NCBI GenBank assembly: GCA_009785655.1
Contig: WQVW01000003.1
Coordinates: 1-21,928, forward strand
Direction: 5' to 3'
DNA from: Oscillospiraceae bacterium
Lineage (GTDB): Bacteria; Bacillota; Clostridia; Oscillospirales; Oscillospiraceae
Length of the DNA stretch: 21,928 nt
Shown: piece after piece, positions 1 to 6,673 of the stretch
How positions within the stretch are numbered: position 1 is the first letter of the stretch
Layout: each line of letters starts with the position of its first letter
Position numbers and translations under genes: made by a program
Notes under the pieces: model-generated
The model's input: the letters and a program-made list of their open reading frames with translations, nothing else
What the model was told of the DNA's origin: nothing
Database searches by the model: none

Positions 1-119
1 AATGGGTTTCAGCGGCGGAGGGCATGAAGTTTGCTGCGACGATGAATAAATTCGTGGAAACAATCCATGGGCTGGGCGAAAACGTGAGATTGGAGGATTT
101 GCGATGCAAGAGCAAATGA
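1..119 (+). CDS. Hydrogenase/heterodisulfide reductase iron-sulfur subunit, MvhD/FlxD-like (3' end only)
   Basis: Only the last 38 codons are in the window; the reading frame enters at base 3 and stops at TGA 117-119. The visible stretch contains WVSAAEGMKF and then a helix ending near GLGENVRLEDL. From memory this matches the C-terminus of MvhD proteins, where a W[IV]SA[SA]EG..F motif precedes the final helix. MvhD carries a [2Fe-2S] cluster and passes electrons between a hydrogenase, formate dehydrogenase or NADH module and HdrA. The stop lies 16 bases inside the next gene, so the two are translationally coupled. The neighbours (FlxC-, FlxB- and FlxA-like) identify it as the D subunit of an Flx module, and HdrA/HdrB/HdrC genes are expected upstream, outside the window. 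The identification rests on a short segment plus context. Confidence 0.72.
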   Translation, partial: WVSAAEGMKFAATMNKFVETIHGLGENVRLEDLRCKSK

Positions 120-982
120 GAATCCGCGCGAAAGAATTGCTCACGGGTGGCGCTGTCCAGCGTGTTCTAGGCTGGAAAAAAGGTGACTTCCCGTACAATC
201 CGGAACCTGCGTTTTTCACCACCGAGTGTGAACTGGACGATCTGGTCTATGACAGATTCTGCGCCGCTAACTTGAGCGGCTATATGGTGGAAGCCAATAA
301 GGAAGACGGCAAAACGTTGGTATTTCTGAAACCATGCGATACATACAGTTTCAACCAACTGACGAAAGAACACCGGGTTTCCCGAGATAAGGCGTGGATT
401 ATCGGCGTGGGATGTGAGGGCAATGCAGCGGTTGAGGAAATGCAAGAAACCGGACTACTGGAACGTTGCAAAGTCTGCACCAAAACGGAACATAAAGTTT
501 TTGACGAATTAATCGGAGAAGACGTAAAAACCCGCGAAGAGGGAGACCGTTTTGAACAAGTTTCTGACATTGAAAAAATGCCTCCCGATGAGCGATTTGA
601 TTTCTGGCAGGGTCAGCTCTCCCGTTGCATACGCTGCAATGCCTGTCGTAATGTCTGCCCGGCGTGTAACTGCAGAAAATGCGTCTTTGACAGTGGCAAA
701 TACGATACAGAGCAAAAGGCGAATGTTACGACTTTTGAGGAGCAGATGTTCCACATTATCCGGGCGTATCATGTGGCCGGGAGATGCACCGATTGCAGCG
801 AATGCAGCCGCGTATGCCCGCAGGGCATTGACTTGCACCTGCTGAACAGAAAAGTGATAAAAGATGTAAACGAACTATACGGCGAGTTCCAGGCTGGCAA
901 TGACGTGGAAACGCCCGGTCCTCTGACCGATTATGACGCGGATTCGGACGCGGACCCAAGCGTCGTGTATGAAAGGGGGTAA
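104..982 (+). CDS. FlxC-like 4Fe-4S dicluster / FrhB-like electron-transfer subunit
   Basis: This 292-residue protein has an N-terminal half resembling the FrhB/coenzyme F420 hydrogenase beta family, with a KPCD motif (Cys78), a VGCEGN motif (Cys104) and a CKVC pair (Cys122/125). Its C-terminal half is a two-cluster ferredoxin domain: Cys175, 178, 181 and 185, then Cys228, 231, 234 and 238. Extra cysteines at 188, 190 and 193 (PACNCRKC) sit just after the first motif. The C-terminal tail is acidic and Asp-rich. There is no signal peptide or membrane segment, so it should be cytoplasmic. The role inferred is electron relay between the NADH-oxidising FlxA and the MvhD/Hdr part of the complex. 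The start is set by a GGAGG seven bases before ATG. It overlaps the upstream subunit by 16 bases and ends 5 bases before the next gene. Confidence 0.78.
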   Translation: MQEQMRIRAKELLTGGAVQRVLGWKKGDFPYNPEPAFFTTECELDDLVYDRFCAANLSGYMVEANKEDGKTLVFLKPCDTYSFNQLTKEHRVSRDKAWIIGVGCEGNAAVEEMQETGLLERCKVCTKTEHKVFDELIGEDVKTREEGDRFEQVSDIEKMPPDERFDFWQGQLSRCIRCNACRNVCPACNCRKCVFDSGKYDTEQKANVTTFEEQMFHIIRAYHVAGRCTDCSECSRVCPQGIDLHLLNRKVIKDVNELYGEFQAGNDVETPGPLTDYDADSDADPSVVYERG

Positions 983-987
983 CGAAT

Positions 988-2016
988 GTGCTGAAAATAG
1001 CGAGGGAGAATTTGCCCGCTTTATTTGCCGCGATTGCAGATACGGCAGCGCTTTATCTGCCAATCCGCAAAGGGGCTGTGAATTACGCCCAGTGGAGTGA
1101 CGGCGCGGATGTTGATCTGGACACGTTGAAAACAATCGCATCCCCAAAAGATTTTTTCCTGCCGCAATCTGAGACCCTTTACACGGCCGCTTTGGCAGGG
1201 AACAAAATCCAGTTAGAAGCAGAGCCGTTCGTGGATGAACCTTTCGTGGTGTTTGGCGTCAAAGGTTGCGATGTTCGTGGAATTGAAATCCTTGATAAAG
1301 TGTACTTATCTGATCCCGTTGACAGATTTTATGAGGCACGCCGCGAAAAAGGCACAATCGTCTCGATGGCCTGCGCCGAACCGCAAGCGACCTGTTTCTG
1401 CAAGTCCTTCGGCGTTGATGCGGCAAATCCCGCAGGGGATGTAGTGACGTGGATGGCCGACGGCAATTTATTTTGGGAGGCGCAAACGGAAAAGGGCAAA
1501 AAGCTGACGGAAATGCTCTCCAATCTGCTAACCAGCGCGGAGCGTTCCCCGGTAAGCTCGCAGCAAAAAGATATTCGGCAAAAGATAGATACGCTGCCGT
1601 ACAGCGTGGGCTTGCCGCTGGATCAATTTAAATCTGAGCGTTTGCTTGAATTGTTTGATGCGCCGCAGTGGGATTCGCTGTATCGCACTTGTTTAGCCTG
1701 CGGTACATGTACTTTCATTTGTCCGACTTGCCAGTGTTATGACATTAAAGACTTCAACACAGGAACATGCGTCAAACGTTACCGATGCTGGGATTCCTGC
1801 ATGTACTCAGATTTTACGCTGATGGCGCATGGAAACCCGCGCAAAACGCAGAAAGAGCGGTTTCGCCAACGGTTTATGCACAAGCTGGTCTACTATCCTG
1901 ACAAGAACGACGGTGAGTATTCCTGTGTCGGCTGCGGAAGATGCGTGAACAAATGCCCGGCTTCACTGAATATAGTAAAAGTTATCAAGAGTTTGGGGGT
2001 GAACGCGGATGTGTAA
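988..2016 (+). CDS. FlxB-like 4Fe-4S protein (sulfhydrogenase beta / AsrA-like)
   Basis: This 342-residue iron-sulfur protein resembles the beta subunit of sulfhydrogenase and anaerobic sulfite reductase subunit A. The N-terminal part includes GVKGCDVRGIEILD (Cys94) and a cysteine group at 129-138 (ACAEPQATCFC). The C-terminal ferredoxin-like part has two 4Fe-4S motifs: Cys235, 238, 241 and 245, and Cys313, 316, 319 and 323. Additional cysteines (248, 250, 261, 267, 271) lie between them. It starts at GTG 988, chosen because GGGGGT lies 7 bases upstream; the ATG two bases earlier is out of frame. Its stop overlaps the FlxA-like start by 8 bases. In Flx modules this subunit partners with the FAD/NAD-binding FlxA. 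Assignment is from motifs and gene order; a sulfhydrogenase or AsrA relative with another substrate cannot be excluded from sequence alone. Confidence 0.77.
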   Translation: MLKIARENLPALFAAIADTAALYLPIRKGAVNYAQWSDGADVDLDTLKTIASPKDFFLPQSETLYTAALAGNKIQLEAEPFVDEPFVVFGVKGCDVRGIEILDKVYLSDPVDRFYEARREKGTIVSMACAEPQATCFCKSFGVDAANPAGDVVTWMADGNLFWEAQTEKGKKLTEMLSNLLTSAERSPVSSQQKDIRQKIDTLPYSVGLPLDQFKSERLLELFDAPQWDSLYRTCLACGTCTFICPTCQCYDIKDFNTGTCVKRYRCWDSCMYSDFTLMAHGNPRKTQKERFRQRFMHKLVYYPDKNDGEYSCVGCGRCVNKCPASLNIVKVIKSLGVNADV

Positions 2017-2842
2017 AACACCAGATCTGTTGATCCCGCAAATAGGCGTCATCACGGACATACGGACTGAAACCCCGGATGTCAAAACGTTTAAAATCAT
2101 CGGTGCGGACGGGAAAAAGCCGTTTGATCATATGCCAGGACAGTGCGCAATGTTGTCCGTGCCCGGAGTCGGGGAGGCTATGTTTTCCATCACATCGTCA
2201 CCGACAAATGATGACGGGCTGTTATTCAGCATTAAACAGTGCGGCACACTAACAGATTATTTGCACGCCATGGAGGTGGGCAGCGAAGTGACAATCCGCG
2301 GCCCGTACGGCAACGCATTCCCGGTTGATACGGTTTTGCCGGGGCAGAATCTGCTGATTATCGCCGGAGGTATCGGCCTTGCACCAGTGGGTTCTGTGGT
2401 TCGATATGTTTTTGATAACAGAGATCAGTATGGCTCAGTGGATATTTTATACGGCTCCCGCTCTATGGAGGATTTGGTGTTCTTTGAAGAAATCGAGAAA
2501 ACATGGCGCACACAGCCGGACACCAAGGTTCACCTGACAATAGACAGAGCGCAATCCGAATGGGACGGACATGTCGGATTTGTTCCGGACTATCTGAAAG
2601 AATTAAGCTTCAGCACAGACAAAACAGCCCTAGTCTGCGGCCCACCGATTATGATAAAATTTACGCTGGACGCGCTGCTAGGGCTGGGATTCAAAAAAGA
2701 ACAGGTCTTTACCACGCTGGAGTTGCGTATGAAATGCGGCATAGGCAAATGCGGCAGATGCAACATAGGGTCAAAATACATTTGCAAAGACGGGCCGGTC
2801 TTCCGCTGTGACGAAATTGACGCGCTGCCGGACGAGTATTGA
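2009..2842 (+). CDS. FlxA-like FAD/NAD(P)-binding oxidoreductase subunit
   Basis: This 277-residue protein belongs to the ferredoxin-NADP reductase-like family that includes AsrB and the dihydroorotate dehydrogenase electron-transfer subunit PyrK. The FAD domain has the FSITSSP flavin motif near residue 60 and RGPYG near 97-101. The NAD domain has IAGGIGLAP (118-126) and VCGPPIM (209-215). A C-terminal [2Fe-2S] site is formed by Cys243, Cys248, Cys251 and Cys259. It is therefore the likely NADH-oxidising or NAD-reducing entry point of the operon's electron-transfer complex; NADH rather than NADPH is inferred from the Flx family. ATG 2009 lies within the end of the previous gene (8-base overlap), with a GGGGGTGAA upstream. 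In AsrABC systems the same fold partners a siroheme subunit, but no AsrC follows here, which favours Flx. Confidence 0.8.
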   Translation: MCKTPDLLIPQIGVITDIRTETPDVKTFKIIGADGKKPFDHMPGQCAMLSVPGVGEAMFSITSSPTNDDGLLFSIKQCGTLTDYLHAMEVGSEVTIRGPYGNAFPVDTVLPGQNLLIIAGGIGLAPVGSVVRYVFDNRDQYGSVDILYGSRSMEDLVFFEEIEKTWRTQPDTKVHLTIDRAQSEWDGHVGFVPDYLKELSFSTDKTALVCGPPIMIKFTLDALLGLGFKKEQVFTTLELRMKCGIGKCGRCNIGSKYICKDGPVFRCDEIDALPDEY

Positions 2843-2888
2843 TAAATCAGGGACGGGAGCGTTCCCTCAGAAAGGATGGAGTAATAAA

Positions 2889-3563
2889 ATGCAGGAGATG
2901 GCAAATGTTTATTTTTACGGCAAACGATACGTTGTGCCGGCGGATTTGACTATTATGACGGCTATGGAATATGCCGGATATCAGTTGCTGCGCGGTTGTG
3001 GGTGCCGTCACGGATTTTGTGGGGCGTGCGCCACTATCTACAGAATCGCGGGAACAAACACGTTACAGTCTTGCCTGGCATGTCAAACCCAAGTTCAGGA
3101 CGGTATGTATGTGGCAACGCTGCCGTTTTTTCCCACTGTGAAAAAGCTGTACGAAATGGAGGAAATTCAGCCGGAAGAACAGATAATGATGCAGCTTTAT
3201 CCTGAAATATACGCGTGTATCGGGTGCAACGCCTGCACAAAATCGTGTTCGCGTCAACTCGGCGTCATGCAGTATATCGCCTATGCACAGCGTAATGAGC
3301 TGGAGAAATGCGCACATGAATCGTTTGACTGTGTTGCCTGCGGCATTTGCTCTGCGCGATGTCCGGCCGGAATCTCCCATCCGATGGTGGGTATGCTGGC
3401 AAGGCGTTTGACTGGGAAATACATCCAGCCGGAGACTGCGCATACAAGGTCAAAAGTCGAATCAATCCGCAGTGGCGCATTGGATGCCTTGATTACGGAG
3501 ATGATGACAATGCCCCTGGACAAGATGAAAGAAATGTACAACTCCCGCGAAATCGAGAAGTAG
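2889..3563 (+). CDS. Fumarate reductase/succinate dehydrogenase-type iron-sulfur subunit (soluble, TfrB N-terminal-like)
   Basis: This 224-residue protein starts at ATG 2889, chosen because AAAGGATGGAG lies just upstream; the open frame extends back into the previous gene without a ribosome site. Residues 1-80 form a plant/SdhB-type [2Fe-2S] domain (Cys37, 39, 44, 47, 62, 65). Residues 105-165 hold two CxxCxxCxxxC motifs (Cys110/113/116/120 and Cys148/151/154/158). Classical SdhB has one 4Fe-4S and one 3Fe-4S site, whereas both motifs here look like 4Fe-4S sites. The protein ends about 60 residues later with a helical tail. It has no HdrB-like CCG domain such as methanogen thiol:fumarate reductase TfrB carries, and no cytochrome b partner is encoded nearby. 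It sits 12 bases before the flavoprotein, its obvious partner, and should deliver electrons to that FAD. Confidence 0.8.
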   Translation: MQEMANVYFYGKRYVVPADLTIMTAMEYAGYQLLRGCGCRHGFCGACATIYRIAGTNTLQSCLACQTQVQDGMYVATLPFFPTVKKLYEMEEIQPEEQIMMQLYPEIYACIGCNACTKSCSRQLGVMQYIAYAQRNELEKCAHESFDCVACGICSARCPAGISHPMVGMLARRLTGKYIQPETAHTRSKVESIRSGALDALITEMMTMPLDKMKEMYNSREIEK

Positions 3564-3575
3564 GAGGGATAAATA

Positions 3576-5177
3576 ATGCTGACAACACCTATGCTGGATT
3601 CTATTAAAAAAGTCGAAGCCACGCGCCCCCAACGGGTTGGATTTGAGCCTGCGAGGATGACCGCCGAAGAAAAAGACGAGTTGCTTAAAGAATTCCATCC
3701 CGACTATAAAGAAGCCGGTTTCGCGGTTATCGGCGTTGGGCCGAACAAGGGAAACAAAGCACCGCAAGAGCTTCAGGAGCTGTTGCATTCCAATAGCATT
3801 ATCCATGGCGCGGATCTTGATTTGAACAAAGTCACCTATGATGTGGATGTGCTGATAATCGGCGGCGGCGGCGCGGGGATGTCGGCGGCGATAGAGGCGC
3901 ATATGGCCGGGGCTGATGCAATGATTGTTACCAAGCTGCGTATCGGCGACGCCAACAGCATGATGGCCGAAGGTGGTATCCAAGCGGCCGACAAGGATAA
4001 CGATTCGCCGATGCAGCACTACCTTGACGCGTTCGGCGGCGGACACTACGCGGCTAAGCCAGAATTACTTAGGCGGCTTGTCATGGATGGCCCCGGAGCT
4101 ATTGAGTGGTTGAACAGCCTGGGTGTCATGTTCGATAAGAAACCGGACGGCACAATGGTTACCACACACGGCGGCGGAACGTCCCGCAAGCGTATGCACG
4201 CCTGCGCGGACTATACCGGCGCGGAAATTACCCGTGTGTTACGCGATGAGGTGCAGAATCTTGAAATCCCAGTGGTTGAATTCACAGCTGTTGTGGAGCT
4301 GATCCTCGACGAGAACGGCAACGCCGCGGGGGCTGTCCTGATGAACATGGAAACAGGTGAATACATGATCGCCAGGGCAAAAACCGTAATAATCGCGACA
4401 GGCGGTGCGGGTAGATTGCATTATCAGGGATTCCCGACATCGAACCATTATGGTGCGACGGCGGACGGCTTGATTCTGGCTTACCGCGCAGGCGCGAATC
4501 TGCTGTATCAGGATACTATCCAGTACCACCCGACAGGTGTCGCGTATCCGGCGCAGTTGTTTGGTGCATTGGTGACGGAAAAGGTACGCTCAATCGGCGC
4601 GATGCTTCTCAACGCGGATGGTGAGCCATTTATTCACCCGCTTGAGACGCGCGACGTGGCGTGCGCAGCGGTCATACGCGAATGCCTGGCACGCAGCAAA
4701 GGCGTCCCCACCCCGACTGGTCAGGGAGTCTGGCTGGACACGCCATTGATCGAAATTTTGCATGGCAAGGGGCATATTGAGAAATCCATCCCCGGCATGT
4801 TCAGGATGTACATGAACTACGATATCGATATGCGCGAAGTGCCGATATTGATTTATCCGACGTTCCACTATCAAAACGGTGGTATTGAAATCGAAGCCGA
4901 CGGAGCCACGGGAAAAATACGCAACCTGTATGTTGCAGGTGAGGCAGTCGGCGGAATCCACGGGCGGAATCGCCTAATGGGCAATTCAATGCTGGATATT
5001 ATCGTTTTCGGGCGTTTATGCGGACAGGCGGCGGCGAAAAATCCCGTTTCTATCGGGAAGCTGAGTTTGGATCACGTGGATGCCTACGCACAGGAACTCA
5101 AATCCGCCGGAATCGAGACTGGCACACGATCCCCGCTGCTGCTGCCAAAGTACACGCGTGATGTTTGCAGGAGTTGA
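3576..5177 (+). CDS. Soluble fumarate reductase / succinate dehydrogenase flavoprotein (TfrA/FrdA-like)
   Basis: This 533-residue flavoprotein belongs to the FrdA/SdhA/NadB family and likely interconverts fumarate and succinate in the cytoplasm. An N-terminal extension of about 85 residues precedes the FAD Rossmann motif IIGGGGAGMSA (94-104). Active-site residues can be matched to E. coli FrdA: His318 (YHPTG), Glu335, Arg359 in TRDVAC (the proton-donating Arg), His431 (FHYQNGG) and Arg466 (GRNRLMGNS). The family's covalent-FAD histidine (SHT..AEGG) is replaced by Asn127 (ANSMMAEGG), so FAD should be non-covalent, as in soluble members. The C-terminal helical domain of membrane-bound enzymes is absent; the protein stops soon after LLLPKY. 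The start has GGAGGG upstream. It follows its iron-sulfur partner and precedes fumarase genes, which argues against L-aspartate oxidase (NadB), although that remains the main alternative by fold. Confidence 0.82.
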   Translation: MLTTPMLDSIKKVEATRPQRVGFEPARMTAEEKDELLKEFHPDYKEAGFAVIGVGPNKGNKAPQELQELLHSNSIIHGADLDLNKVTYDVDVLIIGGGGAGMSAAIEAHMAGADAMIVTKLRIGDANSMMAEGGIQAADKDNDSPMQHYLDAFGGGHYAAKPELLRRLVMDGPGAIEWLNSLGVMFDKKPDGTMVTTHGGGTSRKRMHACADYTGAEITRVLRDEVQNLEIPVVEFTAVVELILDENGNAAGAVLMNMETGEYMIARAKTVIIATGGAGRLHYQGFPTSNHYGATADGLILAYRAGANLLYQDTIQYHPTGVAYPAQLFGALVTEKVRSIGAMLLNADGEPFIHPLETRDVACAAVIRECLARSKGVPTPTGQGVWLDTPLIEILHGKGHIEKSIPGMFRMYMNYDIDMREVPILIYPTFHYQNGGIEIEADGATGKIRNLYVAGEAVGGIHGRNRLMGNSMLDIIVFGRLCGQAAAKNPVSIGKLSLDHVDAYAQELKSAGIETGTRSPLLLPKYTRDVCRS

Positions 5178-5224
5178 TTAAAGACTGTTGCTTGACTTCA
5201 AATATTTAAGAGGTGGTGTAATTT

Positions 5225-6064
5225 ATGAAAGAAATTCATGTGAGTGACATTACGTCCAAAGTTGCCGAACTGTGCATTAAGGCATGTGTCGTTGTGTCGC
5301 CGGATGTGCGGGCTTCTATGGAACAGGCCGTTAAAATAGAAAAAGGTACCGCTCTCCGTGTATTGGAGGACATGATTAAAAATCAGGATATCGCTATTGA
5401 GCGCAATATGCCTATTTGTCAGGATACGGGCTTGACTGTGGTGTTTCTTGAAATCGGGCAAGATGTGCACATCGTCGGCGGGGATCTGACTGATGCCGTC
5501 AATGAAGGTGTGCGGAAAGGCTATACCGAAGGGTATTTGCGGAAATCTGTTGTGGGAGATCCATTAAGACGCACCAACACTAATGATAATACACCGGCCA
5601 TCATACACTGTGATATCGTGCCGGGCGACAAGCTGAAAATCACCGTTTCGCCCAAAGGCGTCGGCAGTGAGAATATGAGTCGATTGAAAATGCTGACACC
5701 CGGAGATGGCATAGAGGGGGTCAAAAATTTTGTGCTGGAGACGATAAAAGCGGCCGGCTCCAACCCCTGTCCGCCGATCGTTGTTGGCGTGGGAGTGGGA
5801 GGCAATCTTGAGTATTCCGCGAAAATGGCTAAGCAGGCATTGGTAAGGGATATCGGCACGAAAAATCCGGATGCCTATCTGGCCGATTTAGAGGCGGAAC
5901 TGCTTGAAAAAATCAATGCCTTAGACATAGGCCCCGCCGGTTTAGGCGGTGCCACCACCGCCATGGCGGTGCACGTCAATGTTTACGCAACGCATATCGC
6001 AGGATTGCCAGTGGCCGTCAATATCGGCTGCCACGCCAACCGCCATGAAGAGGCTGTTCTTTAA
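5225..6064 (+). CDS. Fumarate hydratase class I, alpha subunit
   Basis: This 279-residue protein is the alpha (N-terminal) subunit of the two-subunit class I fumarase/tartrate dehydratase family, an oxygen-sensitive 4Fe-4S hydro-lyase interconverting fumarate and malate. Visible family motifs are MPICQDTG (Cys65), NDNTPAIIH (121-128), KGVGSENMSRLKML (144-157) and NPCPPIVVGVGVGG (Cys182). A third cysteine, Cys269 in NIGCHANRH, completes a plausible cluster-ligand set. The start has AGAGGTGG upstream. It lies 47 bases after the flavoprotein gene. Its partner follows after a 64-base gap holding a perfect palindrome. Placed directly after the fumarate-reductase-like genes, it is most likely fumarase rather than tartrate dehydratase. 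Confidence 0.93.
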   Translation: MKEIHVSDITSKVAELCIKACVVVSPDVRASMEQAVKIEKGTALRVLEDMIKNQDIAIERNMPICQDTGLTVVFLEIGQDVHIVGGDLTDAVNEGVRKGYTEGYLRKSVVGDPLRRTNTNDNTPAIIHCDIVPGDKLKITVSPKGVGSENMSRLKMLTPGDGIEGVKNFVLETIKAAGSNPCPPIVVGVGVGGNLEYSAKMAKQALVRDIGTKNPDAYLADLEAELLEKINALDIGPAGLGGATTAMAVHVNVYATHIAGLPVAVNIGCHANRHEEAVL

Positions 6065-6074
6065 TTAGCGATGT

Positions 6075-6094
6075 TTCCCGCCGCGCGGCGGGAA
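6075..6094 (+). other. Perfect GC-rich palindrome between the fumarase genes
   Basis: The 20 bases are a perfect inverted repeat (TTCCCGCCGC followed by its exact complement), which folds as an 8-bp stem with a GCGC loop in RNA. No T-run follows, so it is not a standard terminator. It lies between alpha and beta fumarase genes of the same operon, where such a hairpin could protect an RNA end, set expression ratios or act as a weak pause site. The function is inferred. Confidence 0.6.
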
Positions 6095-6128
6095 GAAGCA
6101 CATATAATTCAGAAATGGGGGATTCATT

Positions 6129-6671
6129 ATGGGAGAATACAGAGAACTCACAACGCCGCTTTCCGATGAAACAATCAGAAGTCTTCGCAGCGGCGATATG
6201 ATTTACATCACTGGCACCGTGTATACCGCGCGGGACGCCGCACATCAGCGTATGTCGGAAATGCTTGCCGCCGGGCAGGATATGCCGTTTGAATTTGACG
6301 GAAACATCGTTTTTTACGCCGGACCTTCACCCACACAACCGGGCATGGTTATAGGCTCAATCGGACCAACCACGGCTGGGCGTATGGACAGTTTTGCCCC
6401 TGCGCTTATTGCTCGCGGCCTAAAAGTTATGATCGCCAAAGGTTTTCGCAGTGATGCTGTAAAAAAGGCGATTATGGAACACGGTGGCGTGTATCTCGCC
6501 GGAGTCGGCGGAATCGCTGCGCTTATGAGTCAGTGTGTAAAGTCAGAGGAATTGGTCGCTTTTGAAGATTTAGGGCCGGAAGCGATTAGGAAACTGGAAG
6601 TTGAGAAACTGCCGGTTGTGGTTGCACTGGACTCGGCCGGGAACGACGTTTATGATAGGGGGAATAAATAA
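6129..6671 (+). CDS. Fumarate hydratase class I, beta subunit
   Basis: This 180-residue protein is the beta (C-terminal) subunit of class I fumarase. Recognisable motifs are the early ITGTVYTARDAAHQR (residues 27-41), FYAGP (62-66), IGPTTAGRMD (78-87), the IAKG segment at 102-105, and YLAGVGGIAALMS near 122. The length suits the family's stand-alone beta subunits. It has a GGGGGA ribosome site 7 bases before ATG, and ends two bases before malic enzyme starts. With the alpha subunit it should form the heteromeric hydratase that links fumarate to malate in this operon. Confidence 0.92.
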   Translation: MGEYRELTTPLSDETIRSLRSGDMIYITGTVYTARDAAHQRMSEMLAAGQDMPFEFDGNIVFYAGPSPTQPGMVIGSIGPTTAGRMDSFAPALIARGLKVMIAKGFRSDAVKKAIMEHGGVYLAGVGGIAALMSQCVKSEELVAFEDLGPEAIRKLEVEKLPVVVALDSAGNDVYDRGNK

Positions 6672-6673
6672 AA

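Noticed and set aside
2009..2842. Anaerobic sulfite reductase subunit B
   Set aside because: The fold is shared, but no siroheme subunit AsrC follows and an MvhD subunit precedes, so the Flx assignment fits better.
2808..2888. Extended N-terminus for the iron-sulfur subunit
   Set aside because: The frame is open back into the FlxA-like gene, but the extra residues have no ribosome site and are not like a ferredoxin N-terminus; AAAGGATGGAG supports ATG 2889.
3462..4046. 194-codon open frame on the minus strand
   Set aside because: It lies wholly opposite the iron-sulfur and flavoprotein genes, which have clear family motifs; its protein is His/Arg-rich with no recognisable domain and no ribosome site.
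5100..5224. Possible frameshift or truncation at the end of the flavoprotein gene
   Set aside because: I looked for a missing SdhA C-terminal domain in the other frames after the stop, but only 47 bases remain before the fumarase gene, so the short form looks natural.
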